Positions 15,945 to 24,173 of a DNA stretch of 64,000 nt are shown here, piece after piece. The number at the start of each line of letters is the position of its first letter. Position 1 is the stretch's first letter. The notes under the pieces are model-generated. The model saw only the letters and a program-made list of their open reading frames with translations, was not told the origin of the DNA and did not search any database. A program made the translations under genes and the position numbers. The DNA is from Frigoriflavimonas asaccharolytica (GTDB lineage Bacteria > Bacteroidota > Bacteroidia > Flavobacteriales > Weeksellaceae), in the NCBI RefSeq assembly GCF_013294015.1, contig NZ_JABSNO010000013.1, forward strand, positions 1 to 64,000. The letters are read 5' to 3'.

Positions 15945-15992
15945 ATTAAAAATAAAAAAAGAGAACCAAATTAATGATTCTCTTTTACTTTG

Positions 15993-16055
15993 TAGTCCGC
16001 CATTGGCGGAACTCGAACGTGCGTCCGCCTTTGGCGGATATGAGCTCACAAGTTA
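15993..16055 (-). repeat. tRNA-fMet 3'-half remnant, unit 4
   Basis: The remnant nearest the intact tRNA copy A. It has the same two embedded hairpins; the inner edge reads TAACTTGT instead of TAGCTTGT. Confidence 0.65.
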
Positions 16056-16159
16056 TTTTTTAAAAATTGACGACCTGCACCACTTTTTATATACTTCTCT
16101 CTTTGAATTGCATTTTTTTTATTATTAAAAAACTCAACGTAAACTACAAGCCAAGGTCT

Positions 16160-16291
16160 TTATTTTCTTGTAAAGCCTTTGTTCGAAAGCAAATTGTGAG
16201 ATCTAAAACGAGATATTAAATCAGAAGTAAAACCAGTATAATGAATTTTATACTTTTCTGAATAAAGAACGTAAACTACAAACTCTTCCAT
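16160..16291 (-). pseudogene. GIY-YIG ORF, array unit 4 (nonsense at codon 44)
   Basis: It encodes 43 residues before the same TAT-to-TAA change as unit 2. It lies directly behind tRNA-fMet copy A and its hairpin. Downstream codons remain in frame. Confidence 0.75.
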
Positions 16292-16303
16292 ATTAAAAAT
16301 AAA

Positions 16304-16333
16304 AAAAGAGAACCAAATTAATGATTCTCTTTT
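16304..16333 (-). terminator. Terminator hairpin after tRNA-fMet copy A
   Basis: AAAAGAGAAtCA/TGgTTCTCTTTT-type stem (one G-T pair) followed by a T tract, placed seven bases after the tRNA 3' end. It separates the tRNA from the first GIY-YIG ORF. Confidence 0.8.
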
Positions 16334-16339
16334 ACTTTG

Positions 16340-16412
<73 letters not shown>

Positions 16413-16423
16413 ATTTTGTGGTG

Positions 16424-16454
16424 CAAATGTACAATTATTTTTATTTATTGCAAA
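16424..16454 (-). promoter_or_regulatory. Promoter of tRNA-fMet copy A: TTTG-N19-TACATTTG
   Basis: On the minus strand the -33 box TTTG (16451-16454) and the -7 box TACATTTG (16424-16431) are exact with 19-nt spacing. The -7 box ends 11 nt from the tRNA 5' end. Confidence 0.75.
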
Positions 16455-16502
16455 TATTTTTGCAAAAACTTTATATATTTTTAAATTTTTGTAAATTTAC
16501 AC

Positions 16503-17114
16503 ATGGCAAAAATATTAAAAATCTACGAAAATAATCCGCAAGAAAGTCTCATTGCAGAGGTGGTAAAAACCTTACAGTCAGGTGGTCTCATTATTTATCC
16601 TTCGGATACAATTTATGCTTTGGGTTGCGATATCAACAACCTAAAAGCGATGCAAAAATTAGCGAAAATAAAGGATGTTAAATTAGAAAAAGCCCATTTT
16701 TCTATCATTTGTAATGATCTTAGCCATCTTTCGAACTTCACAAAAGACATCAACACCTCCACTTTTAGAATTTTAAAGAATAATATTCCAGGACCTTTCA
16801 CTTTTATTATGGAAGCTAATCGAGATTTACCACTTGCATACAAAGGCAAAAAAACGGTGGGAATTAGAGTGCCTGATCACAGCATTCCGCAGATGATTGT
16901 CGAGAAATTGGGAAATCCTATCGCTTCAACCAGTATTCGAGATGAAGATGAAATAATAGAATACTCTACAGATCCAGAATTAATTGCAGAAAAATATGAT
17001 CATCTTGTTGATATCGTTATTGATAGCGGTTATGGAGAAAATATTGCCTCTACAATTGTGGATTTAACAAGTGGCGAGCCAGAAATTTTGCGACAGGGAA
17101 AAGGAATTTTGTAA
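16503..17114 (+). CDS. Sua5/YciO/YrdC-family protein, YciO-like
   Basis: The protein has 203 residues and the YrdC fold, with YPSDTIYALGCD (33-44) and a C-terminal TIVDLTSGEPEILRQGKG. Family members TsaC/Sua5 make threonylcarbamoyl-AMP for tRNA t6A. This protein matches the YciO branch (opening NNPQESLI, block RILKNNIPGPFTFI) and lacks the usual KxR...P signature of TsaC after YALGCD, having KDVKLEKAHFS instead. Its reaction is therefore uncertain. It is divergent from tRNA-fMet copy A. Confidence 0.8.
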   Translation: MAKILKIYENNPQESLIAEVVKTLQSGGLIIYPSDTIYALGCDINNLKAMQKLAKIKDVKLEKAHFSIICNDLSHLSNFTKDINTSTFRILKNNIPGPFTFIMEANRDLPLAYKGKKTVGIRVPDHSIPQMIVEKLGNPIASTSIRDEDEIIEYSTDPELIAEKYDHLVDIVIDSGYGENIASTIVDLTSGEPEILRQGKGIL

Positions 17115-17177
17115 TATCAGTTTAATTCCATTTGCTTCTTTTTTGCAATTAAGGTAGAATAAGAATCCGCTCTAGTT

Positions 17178-17198
17178 ATAGATTGAATTTCAATCTAT
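17178..17198. promoter_or_regulatory. Palindromic operator candidate in the yaaA promoter
   Basis: Arms ATAGATTGAA and TTCAATCTAT are perfectly inverted around a single T. The palindrome sits between the -33 and -7 boxes of the yaaA promoter, a typical position for repressor binding. No T tract follows, so it is not a terminator. Confidence 0.5.
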
Positions 17199-17212
17199 AT
17201 TTACTATTTTTG
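17183..17212 (+). promoter_or_regulatory. yaaA promoter TTG-N19-TATTTTTG
   Basis: TTG at 17183-17185 and an exact -7 box at 17205-17212, giving a leader of about 60 nt to the ATG at 17281. Confidence 0.6.
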
Positions 17213-17280
17213 TAAAAAGAATAATAATTTCTATTGCAGATATTTTTTCTTTCTGCAAAAAAAAATCCAAACTTTTAAAA

Positions 17281-18039
17281 ATGAAAATCCTTTCCTCTCC
17301 TGCTAAATTAATGTCTGTAGATAATAATCCCAAGCTTCCAAAATTTTCTACTCCAAAATTCATTAACGAGGCAACTTTAATTCAAAAATATTTGAAAGAA
17401 AAATCTCCAGATTATCTAAAAAATTTAATGGATATTTCTACAAAATTAGCAGATGAAAACTGGGAAAGGAACCAAAATTGGAACGCAAAACCTAACGCAA
17501 AAGAATCTACCGCAGCACTTTTTGCCTTCAAAGGCGAGGTTTATCGCGGTTTAGATGCACAAAGTTTAGATGATAAAGCACTAGGATACTTACAAGATAA
17601 TTTTAGAATGCTGTCGGGTTTGTATGGAATGCTAAAACCATCCGACAAAATAATGCTTTACAGATTAGAAATGGGTAGAAATTTTGAGTTTGAAGCTAAT
17701 AAAAATCTGTACGATTTCTGGCGAGAAATGTTAACTGAAAACTTCAACAAAGAATTAAAGAAAAACGAACTTATCCTTAATTTGGCTAGCGCAGAATATT
17801 ACAAAGTTTTAGATGAAAAAAAATTGAAAGGGAAAGTAATCAACTTTCATTTCTACGAATTAAAATCTGGGAAACCGAAGCAAATAGTAGTGTATACAAA
17901 GCATGCGAGAGGATTAGTAATAAAATACTGCGCCGAAAATAATTGTGAAAATTTGGATGATGTAAAATCTTTTAATTACGAAAATTATCAATTTGCAGAA
18001 GATCTTTCTACAGAAAATTGCTTGGTATTTACAAGATAA
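17281..18039 (+). CDS. yaaA: Peroxide stress protein YaaA
   Basis: This 252-residue member of the YaaA (DUF328) family has the characteristic start MKILSSPAK and the blocks AALFAFKGEVYRGL and FRMLSGLYGMLKP. In E. coli YaaA lowers intracellular iron and oxidative DNA damage during peroxide stress and binds DNA; the role here is inferred by homology. A palindrome within its promoter suggests regulation. The stop lies 10 nt before the prmC start. Confidence 0.93.
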   Translation: MKILSSPAKLMSVDNNPKLPKFSTPKFINEATLIQKYLKEKSPDYLKNLMDISTKLADENWERNQNWNAKPNAKESTAALFAFKGEVYRGLDAQSLDDKALGYLQDNFRMLSGLYGMLKPSDKIMLYRLEMGRNFEFEANKNLYDFWREMLTENFNKELKKNELILNLASAEYYKVLDEKKLKGKVINFHFYELKSGKPKQIVVYTKHARGLVIKYCAENNCENLDDVKSFNYENYQFAEDLSTENCLVFTR

Positions 18040-18049
18040 ATCTATTGAA

Positions 18050-18910
18050 ATGATGCAAGTCTACGCCATTAGAAAACAATTTGATGAAGAATTAACTTCA
18101 ATTTATTCCAAAACTGAAATAGCAGAATTGGTAGCAATTTTTTGCGAAGAATTGCTGAAATTAAATAAAGTTGAACTGAAACTTAGTCCGGATTTTATTG
18201 TAGATACGGCAACATATAAAAGATTTTTAGAAATTATAGCTTCCCTGAAAATTGGAATTCCTTATCAACAGATTTTGGGAAAAGCTGAATTTTATGGTGA
18301 AACGTTTTTTGTGAACGAAAATGTGCTTTTACCAAGACCAGAAACAGAGGAATTGGTAGAAATAGCGATTTTTAAGATACAAGAATTAAATATCAAGCAT
18401 CTAGAATTTAAAGACATAAAAATTTTGGATATTGGAACGGGAAGTGGAATAATTCCAATCACATTAAAGAAAAAATTTACTAATGCAATAGTTTCTGGAC
18501 TAGATATTTCTAGCGATGCATTGGCTGTTGCAAATATAAATTCTAGAAATTTAAATGTGGAAATAAATTGGTTGCAGCAAGATTATTTACATTCAGAAAT
18601 GGTGGATCGTTATGATGTTATAATTTCAAATCCACCTTATATTGGAAAAGATGAAATTTCTGAAATAGAAAATGGCGTAAAAAACTTTGAGCCCAATATT
18701 GCGCTCTTCTCTCCTACCAATGATGCCCTAATTTTTTACAAAAAAATAGCCGAAGATTCTAAAAAACACCTAAAAAATGGTGGACTTCTATTTTTGGAAA
18801 TTAACCAAAAATTGGGACAAGAAACTCTAGAATTGTTTCAATATTTTTCTCATTCAGAATTATTGAAAGATTTATCTGGTAATGATCGGTTTATATTTGG
18901 TGTAAAATAA
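18050..18910 (+). CDS. prmC: Peptide chain release factor N5-glutamine methyltransferase
   Basis: The protein has 286 residues from the first of two adjacent ATGs at 18050. It methylates the GGQ glutamine of release factors using S-adenosylmethionine. The helical N-terminal domain is followed by LLPRPETEELV (93-103), motif I LDIGTGSGI (126-134) and the catalytic NPPY (194-197). An upstream ATG at 17993 is rejected because it would overlap yaaA by 47 bp and lengthen the protein beyond the family norm. Confidence 0.93.
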   Translation: MMQVYAIRKQFDEELTSIYSKTEIAELVAIFCEELLKLNKVELKLSPDFIVDTATYKRFLEIIASLKIGIPYQQILGKAEFYGETFFVNENVLLPRPETEELVEIAIFKIQELNIKHLEFKDIKILDIGTGSGIIPITLKKKFTNAIVSGLDISSDALAVANINSRNLNVEINWLQQDYLHSEMVDRYDVIISNPPYIGKDEISEIENGVKNFEPNIALFSPTNDALIFYKKIAEDSKKHLKNGGLLFLEINQKLGQETLELFQYFSHSELLKDLSGNDRFIFGVK

Positions 18911-18951
18911 TCTTGTTTTTGAATCTTACCTCTTGATTCTTATAAAAAACT

Positions 18952-18959
18952 TACCTTTG
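18952..18959 (+). promoter_or_regulatory. -7 box TACCTTTG before the EamA gene
   Basis: An exact -7 match 18 nt upstream of the ATG at 18978. A TTG 16 nt further up is closer than usual. Confidence 0.45.
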
Positions 18960-18977
18960 TCGGCTTTATAAAAAATC

Positions 18978-19931
18978 ATGGTAAAAAACACAACGCTGAA
19001 AGGCGTTTTATTAGTCGCACTAGGTGCTACAAGTTATGGAATGCTCGCAACATTTGTAAAAATGGCTTATGGCGAAGGTTATACAACAGCGGAAATTACA
19101 TTTTCTCAGTTCGCATTTGGTATTATTGGAATGTTAATCATCAATTTATTTTTAAAAAATAAAGCCAAAACGCCGACAGTAAAAGCCTCAAAAAAAAATG
19201 TTTCTCAATTGATGTTGGCTGGAAGTTCTACTGGAATGACGAGTATTTTCTATTATTTAGCAGTAAAATTTGATATTCCTGTTTCCATTGCCATCGTTTT
19301 GCTGATGCAAACCGTTTGGATGGGTGTAGTTTTGGAAAGTATTTTGGACAAAAAATTGCCTTCTGCTCGAAAAATGATTTCTGTAGTCATCGTTTTAATA
19401 GGTACAGCATTAGCAACAAATTTGCTAAATACTTCTGTAAAATTAAATCCTTTAGGTTTGTTTTTTGGACTTTTGGCCGCAGCTTCGTTTACGACAACGA
19501 TGTTTACGGCGAATAGAATTGCCACACATATCTCTTCTGCGCAAAGAAGTTTATATATGCTTTTTGGTGGGGGAACTTTGGTGGTATTGTTCACTTTATT
19601 GACGCAAATTTTGCCAAATCAGTTTCCTTTTTTTGATCAAGCAATGGGGATTTTTTCTAATGCTAAAGCATTTAATTTTCAGATTTTTGCAAAATGGGCG
19701 ATTATACTTTCGCTTTTTGGAACAGTGATTCCGCCGCTTTTGCTAAATGCTGGTTTTCCGTTGACAGGAATTGGTTTGGGAAGTATTGTTTCTTCTTTAG
19801 AATTGCCTGTTTCTGTATTGATGGCGTATTTTCTTTTGCATGAACATGTTTCTTTCTCGCAATGGATTGGGATTTTGTTGATTATAGCTGCAATTGTGGT
19901 GATGAATTTGAAGAGGCGAAAGAAAATTTGA
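18978..19931 (+). CDS. EamA/DMT-family transporter
   Basis: The protein has 317 residues with ten predicted membrane segments in two similar halves, each with the EamA pattern (N-half ...GATSYGMLATFVKMAYGEG; C-half ...SIVSSLELPVSVLMAYFLLHE). Drug/metabolite transporters export amino acids or other metabolites; the substrate cannot be told. It ends in the cationic tail RRKKI. It is a single gene, followed by a repeat region. Confidence 0.88.
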   Translation: MVKNTTLKGVLLVALGATSYGMLATFVKMAYGEGYTTAEITFSQFAFGIIGMLIINLFLKNKAKTPTVKASKKNVSQLMLAGSSTGMTSIFYYLAVKFDIPVSIAIVLLMQTVWMGVVLESILDKKLPSARKMISVVIVLIGTALATNLLNTSVKLNPLGLFFGLLAAASFTTTMFTANRIATHISSAQRSLYMLFGGGTLVVLFTLLTQILPNQFPFFDQAMGIFSNAKAFNFQIFAKWAIILSLFGTVIPPLLLNAGFPLTGIGLGSIVSSLELPVSVLMAYFLLHEHVSFSQWIGILLIIAAIVVMNLKRRKKI

Positions 19932-19965
19932 GGACTTGAAAATGTGTTAATTTGAGAATATTTTC

Positions 19966-20572
19966 ACCATTAAGATTTGGTGAAGTAATTAAGAATATTA
20001 AGTTTTTGCAAATAAATTTTCTTTTTAAACCACAAAAGTTACACAAGATTCTGCTTGGAAATGAAATACAAAAGTTTGCAAAAGTTTGCTGAATTTTTTT
20101 TTACCATTAAGATTTGGTGAAGGAATTAAGAAACATTAAGAATTTGCAAGCAAATTTTCTTTTTAAACCACAAATGTTACAAAAGATTTTGCTTGGAAAT
20201 GAAATACAAAAGTTTGCAAAAGTTTGCTGAATTTTTTTTTTACCATTAAGATTTGGTGAAGGAATTAAGAAACATTAAGAATTTGCAAGCAAATTTTCTT
20301 TTTAAACCACAAAAGTTACAAAAGATTTTACTTGGAAATGAAATACAAAAGTTTGCAAAAGTTTGCTGAATTTTTTTTACCATTAAGGTTTGGTGAAGGA
20401 ATTAAGAAATATTAGGAATTTGCAAGCAAATTTTCCATATTAACTACGAAATTTACAAAAGATTTTGCTTGGAAATGAAATACAAAATTTTGCAAAAGTT
20501 TGCTGAATTTTTTTTACCATTAAGATTTGGTGAAGGAATTAAGAAACATTAAGAATTTGCAAGCAAATTTTT
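19966..20572. repeat. 137-bp tandem repeat, about 4.4 copies
   Basis: Units start with ACCATTAAGATTTGGTGAAG-like sequence at 19966, 20103, 20242, 20379 and 20516 (periods 137, 139, 137, 137); the last is partial. Most contain a small hairpin AATTTGC-AA-GCAAATT, the phrase TTTAAACCACAAAAGTTAC (the reverse complement of the motif at 349 and 4117) and TTTGCAAAAGTTTGC. Units are 85-95% alike by eye. Stops occur in all frames, so the array is noncoding. Confidence 0.85.
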
Positions 20573-20620
20573 ACAGTATAACATCAAATATAAATATAAA
20601 ATAGATTTTATACGCATAAG

Positions 20621-20690
20621 TTGTCATTCCCTAGGAATTTCAGCGCAAAGATTGACTTCGTCGAAGCACTCCGTTAGGTTTCCTACGGAA
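20621..20690. repeat. Dispersed inverted-repeat element, copy 2
   Basis: A shortened relative of 137-228. It has the left arm TTGTCATTCC(c)TAGGAA, the shared core ATTGACTTCGTCGAA (20651-20665) and the shared 19 nt at 20672-20690. The right arm is eroded after CGGAA. Confidence 0.7.
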
Positions 20691-20905
20691 GTACTAACTA
20701 TTGGTTTTGAAGCGTTTTATTAGACTTTTTCATGTGAATTTTGAAGTACAATACTTCATTTGAAAAAAACGATATCTTTTCTTCTAACCCTGATAGAAAT
20801 GGAAATCCTTTTTTATCTCGTTTGAAAAAACGAGGTGAAAAAGATTGTAATGGATAGCAGGCTAAGTTTTTCAAAAGAGAAAAAACCTTTATATTTCCAA
20901 AAAAA
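20691..20905. other. Region of unknown nature before the rhomboid stop
   Basis: A minus-strand open frame crosses it (79 codons, starting inside the rhomboid gene's last codons) but has no domain. The DNA contains a CTCGTTT / AACGAG hairpin around 20818-20835. It is more likely part of the repeat-rich spacer than a gene. Confidence 0.35.
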
Positions 20906-21550
20906 TTAACGGATTTTCTTATTAATAAAAACTTCATAACCCATATATAATAGCGGAAGCGCCATTACCCCAATATAAATTGCATTGCTCATGGCTACTT
21001 CTGGTTGCAAACTAACCGCATAAACCAAGCCGAAAAATGCGCCGGCTAAATGTGCTGAATGACCAATATTATCATTTTGTTTTGGGTTGAGCATGGCGTA
21101 AACAGAGTATGCAAAATAGAGGAATCCAAATACAAAACCGGGAATTATAAAGTTGATCATTATCATCGGATACATCGCAATTGAAGCGAATAAAATGCCC
21201 GAAACTCCTCCACTTGCACCAATTGCGGAATACCAACCTTGATTTTTATATAAAAATAAGGAAAATATGTTTCCTAAAAGTATGGATCCGATGTAGGTAA
21301 CTACGAAACCAACATCTCCAAAAGCGCTTACTACAATTGGTCCGAAGAAATAAAGCGTCAGCATATTGAATCCTAAATGCATAAAATCTGCATGTAGAAA
21401 TCCTGCAGAAAGCAATCTGATGTATTCTTTTTTGTATAATATTGCACTTACATTAAATTTATATTTCTCAAAATAGCCGTTTCTTTTATCGAAACTTATG
21501 TAACTGATGATTGCTGTGATAGCAATGGTTATGATTAATATTGTATCCAT
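20906..21550 (-). CDS. Rhomboid-family intramembrane serine protease
   Basis: The protein has 214 residues and about six membrane helices. The catalytic dyad is Ser113 in GASGG and His167 in the HSAHLAGA motif; HADFMHLGFNM (53-63) is the conserved L1/TM2 region. Rhomboids cut single-pass membrane proteins within the bilayer; the substrate here is unknown. It lies 14 nt behind parC and is probably the last gene of the topoisomerase IV operon. Confidence 0.92.
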   Translation of the reverse strand: MDTILIITIAITAIISYISFDKRNGYFEKYKFNVSAILYKKEYIRLLSAGFLHADFMHLGFNMLTLYFFGPIVVSAFGDVGFVVTYIGSILLGNIFSLFLYKNQGWYSAIGASGGVSGILFASIAMYPMIMINFIIPGFVFGFLYFAYSVYAMLNPKQNDNIGHSAHLAGAFFGLVYAVSLQPEVAMSNAIYIGVMALPLLYMGYEVFINKKIR

Positions 21551-21564
21551 TAAATATTTTAAAA

Positions 21565-24171
21565 TTAATTGTCTTCTTCAAATAAACTACCCTGCAATCC
21601 TTCCTCAGGGATTTCGTCATCTTCGGAATCTTGATCAGTAGAACTGTTGCTATCTTGTGCATTTTCTATCTCCTCAAATCCATCATTTATGTCTTCTTCT
21701 GGTTCTGGAATAGTGATATTAATGATTTTTATTTTTTCTTTAGTCAATTGATTTCCAATTGCTTTTATACCCTTCATAGCGATAAATTCATCTAAATCTA
21801 CATTTTCTGGTTCTGCTTCTTTGCCTTTTACTTTTGCAAAAATTAGTTCTGCTTGTGCATTACTAGAAGTAATGATGTGTTCTATGAAAGATTTTGGATG
21901 TTCTGTAGAAATTATGGGTTGCACATTATTTGTACTTTCCATTACAAATCTTTTGATGTAATAAATTTCTTTGTCTCCATCAAAATAAATACAACAGATT
22001 GGTTGCTGTGGTTTCCATTTTTCTAGGATGAGAAAATCGTCGTCAAATCGGTTGCTTAGTTCAAAAGAAATCAGTTTCCCTTCGCCATTTGCATTGATAG
22101 TCAGTATTTTATCTTCTCCTTTGAAGCTACCGAGCAAAGTTCCGCGTGCATCCACGTTTAATCTTTTCACGGTTTCATCAAACCAAATTTTTCTTGGTGC
22201 TAAGGTAGAAACTCCTTCTTCTTTCATATCCACTTTTTTCACGGGATATTTGCTGACCAGATTTCCTTTGGAATTTCTACCTTTAATGGCGAGTTCAGAA
22301 AAATCTATTTCTATTTTAGATTTTCTAATTCTGGCATTTTGTTTTAAAAGAACATTCACAACTTCTGCTTCTCCGTTTGGATTTGCAGAGAAATAAAGAA
22401 CTTCAGAACCTTTCACATCAGAAGCCAACGGATATTCTGTATTTCTGGTGATGGATGTTACAGTGAAGCGTTTCATGAAAACGGCACCTGTTCGTCCTTC
22501 TCTGTAAATCATGTTGTATACGGTGCGAGCATCATTCTTTTTCCACAATCCTACATGCAATAAATCTTTGCCCACAAAGGTTTTCTGCTCAACTTTTACC
22601 ACTTGCATTGCGCCATCTTTCCGGAAGGTGATGATATCGTCTAGATCTGAACAATCAAACAAAAATTCATCTTTTCGAAGAGAAGTTCCTACGAATCCTT
22701 CTGCAAAATTGGCGTAATATTTTTCGTTGGCTACAGCAACTTTTGTTGCATCTATGGTATCAAAAATTCTTAATTCTGTGTATCGGGTTTTATCTTTTCC
22801 GTATTTTTTTTGAATATTTAGGTAATAATCTATCGCATACGGAATTAGATGTGCCAAATTGTGTTTACACTGCTCTATTTTATCTTCCAGCGCAATGATG
22901 TTTTCTTTAAATTTATCTAAATCAAAACGGGAAATTCTTTTTATTCTAATTTCCGTCAAGCGTAGAATGTCTTCTGTAGTTACGGCTCTGAGTAAATGTT
23001 TTGTATGTGGTTTTAAGCCTTCGTCAATAGTTTTTATTACATCGTCCCATGTTTCAACTTCTTCAATATCATGGTAAATTCTATTTTCTATGAAGATTCT
23101 TTCTAATGAAGAAAAATGCCAATTTTCTTGCAATTCATGCAATTCAATTTCTAATTCTTTTTTTAATAGAGAAACGGTATTTTCCGTATTCATCTTCAAA
23201 ATATCCGAAACGGAAAGAAACATTGGTTTGTTGCCCACAATTACACATGCATTTGGCGAAATACTTACCTGGCAATCTGTGAAAGCGTATAATGCATCAA
23301 TGGTTTTATCTGGAGAAATATCGTTGTGCAAATAGATTAAAATCTCAACTTTATCAGATGTATTATCTTCAATTTTTTTAATTTTTATCTTACCTTTTTC
23401 GCTCGCTTTTACGATGGTATCTATTAAATCTGAAGTATTTCTGCCAAAAGGAAGCTCCGTTATTTGCAGCGTATTTTTATCTTTCTGGATGATTCTTGCT
23501 CTCGCTCGCACTCTACTACCTCTTGCACCATCATTATATTCAGAAATATCTAGAAAACCACCGGTAATAAAATCAGGAAAAATTTGAAATTTCCTACCTT
23601 TCAAATGTGCAACTGAAGCATCTATTAATTCGTTAAAATTGTGTGGCAAAATTTTGGTAGAAAGTCCTACACCAATTCCCTCTACTCCTTGTGCAAGAAG
23701 CAGCGGAAATTTTACGGGAAGATCTACCGGTTCGTTGTTTCTTCCATCGTAAGATTTGCTCCATTCTGTAGTTTTTGGGTTGAAAACAACTTCTAATGCG
23801 AAAGGTGTCAATCTTGCTTCTATATATCTCGCAGCTGCGGCAGAATCTCCAGTGAAGATATTCCCCCAGTTTCCTTGGGTATCGATAAGCAATTCTTTTT
23901 GCCCAATTCCTACCATTGCGTCTGTGATAGAAGCATCTCCATGCGGATGGTATTTCATGGTATTTCCTACAATATTCGCAACTTTATTGTATCTACCATC
24001 TTCTAGTTCTTTCATAGAATGCATAATTCTACGTTGCACAGGCTTCAATCCATCAAAAACGGAAGGTATTGCTCTATCTAAAATAACGTAAGAAGCATAA
24101 TCTAAAAACCAATCTTTGTAAAGTCCGGATACTTTTCTTAAGCTTTCTCCTTCTTGTAATTCTTCGTCCAT
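21565..24171 (-). CDS. parC: DNA topoisomerase IV subunit A
   Basis: This 868-residue type IIA topoisomerase breakage-reunion subunit decatenates chromosomes together with ParE. DRAIPSVFDGLKPVQRR (32-48) and KYHPHGDASI (73-82) are the family blocks; the active-site tyrosine is Tyr116 in ARYIEARL. The C-terminal beta-propeller region is divergent, and the last 40 or so residues are strongly acidic (Glu, Asp, Ser). It is encoded with parE, which argues for topoisomerase IV rather than gyrase. The start lies 2 nt after the preceding gene. Confidence 0.93.
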   Translation of the reverse strand: MDEELQEGESLRKVSGLYKDWFLDYASYVILDRAIPSVFDGLKPVQRRIMHSMKELEDGRYNKVANIVGNTMKYHPHGDASITDAMVGIGQKELLIDTQGNWGNIFTGDSAAAARYIEARLTPFALEVVFNPKTTEWSKSYDGRNNEPVDLPVKFPLLLAQGVEGIGVGLSTKILPHNFNELIDASVAHLKGRKFQIFPDFITGGFLDISEYNDGARGSRVRARARIIQKDKNTLQITELPFGRNTSDLIDTIVKASEKGKIKIKKIEDNTSDKVEILIYLHNDISPDKTIDALYAFTDCQVSISPNACVIVGNKPMFLSVSDILKMNTENTVSLLKKELEIELHELQENWHFSSLERIFIENRIYHDIEEVETWDDVIKTIDEGLKPHTKHLLRAVTTEDILRLTEIRIKRISRFDLDKFKENIIALEDKIEQCKHNLAHLIPYAIDYYLNIQKKYGKDKTRYTELRIFDTIDATKVAVANEKYYANFAEGFVGTSLRKDEFLFDCSDLDDIITFRKDGAMQVVKVEQKTFVGKDLLHVGLWKKNDARTVYNMIYREGRTGAVFMKRFTVTSITRNTEYPLASDVKGSEVLYFSANPNGEAEVVNVLLKQNARIRKSKIEIDFSELAIKGRNSKGNLVSKYPVKKVDMKEEGVSTLAPRKIWFDETVKRLNVDARGTLLGSFKGEDKILTINANGEGKLISFELSNRFDDDFLILEKWKPQQPICCIYFDGDKEIYYIKRFVMESTNNVQPIISTEHPKSFIEHIITSSNAQAELIFAKVKGKEAEPENVDLDEFIAMKGIKAIGNQLTKEKIKIINITIPEPEEDINDGFEEIENAQDSNSSTDQDSEDDEIPEEGLQGSLFEEDN

Positions 24172-24173
24172 TA

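Larger units (their letters stand above)
14951..16339 (-). mobile_element. Four-unit tandem array of a GIY-YIG / tRNA-remnant element at tRNA-fMet
   Basis: Four units of 347, 347, 348 and 347 bp start at plus positions 14951, 15298, 15645 and 15993, and the next register falls exactly on the 3' end of intact tRNA-fMet copy A (16340). Read on the minus strand, each unit consists of a terminator hairpin, a GIY-YIG ORF, and a 63-nt tRNA-fMet 3'-half remnant. The flank beyond the last unit (14897-14914) matches the native flank of tRNA copy B (14638-14656). This is the arrangement expected if an element inserted at the 3' end of the tRNA, kept the tRNA whole, displaced a partial copy downstream and later amplified. 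No integrase or transposase is present. Confidence 0.75.

Noticed and set aside
14951-16339. The four-unit array as a CRISPR locus
   Set aside because: The units are 347 bp, wholly repeated with no unique spacers, and contain ORFs and tRNA pieces. No cas genes are nearby.
17993-18049. Upstream start of prmC at 17993
   Set aside because: It would overlap yaaA by 47 bp and add 19 residues that look like out-of-frame yaaA sequence; the ATG pair at 18050 fits the family start.
19966-20572. The 137-bp repeats as a CRISPR array or a repeat protein gene
   Set aside because: Repeats are contiguous without spacers, and all six frames contain stops within a unit.
20698-20937. 79-codon minus-strand ORF
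   Set aside because: It has no domain and starts inside the rhomboid gene; the DNA looks like a repeat-associated spacer. Kept only as an unexplained region.
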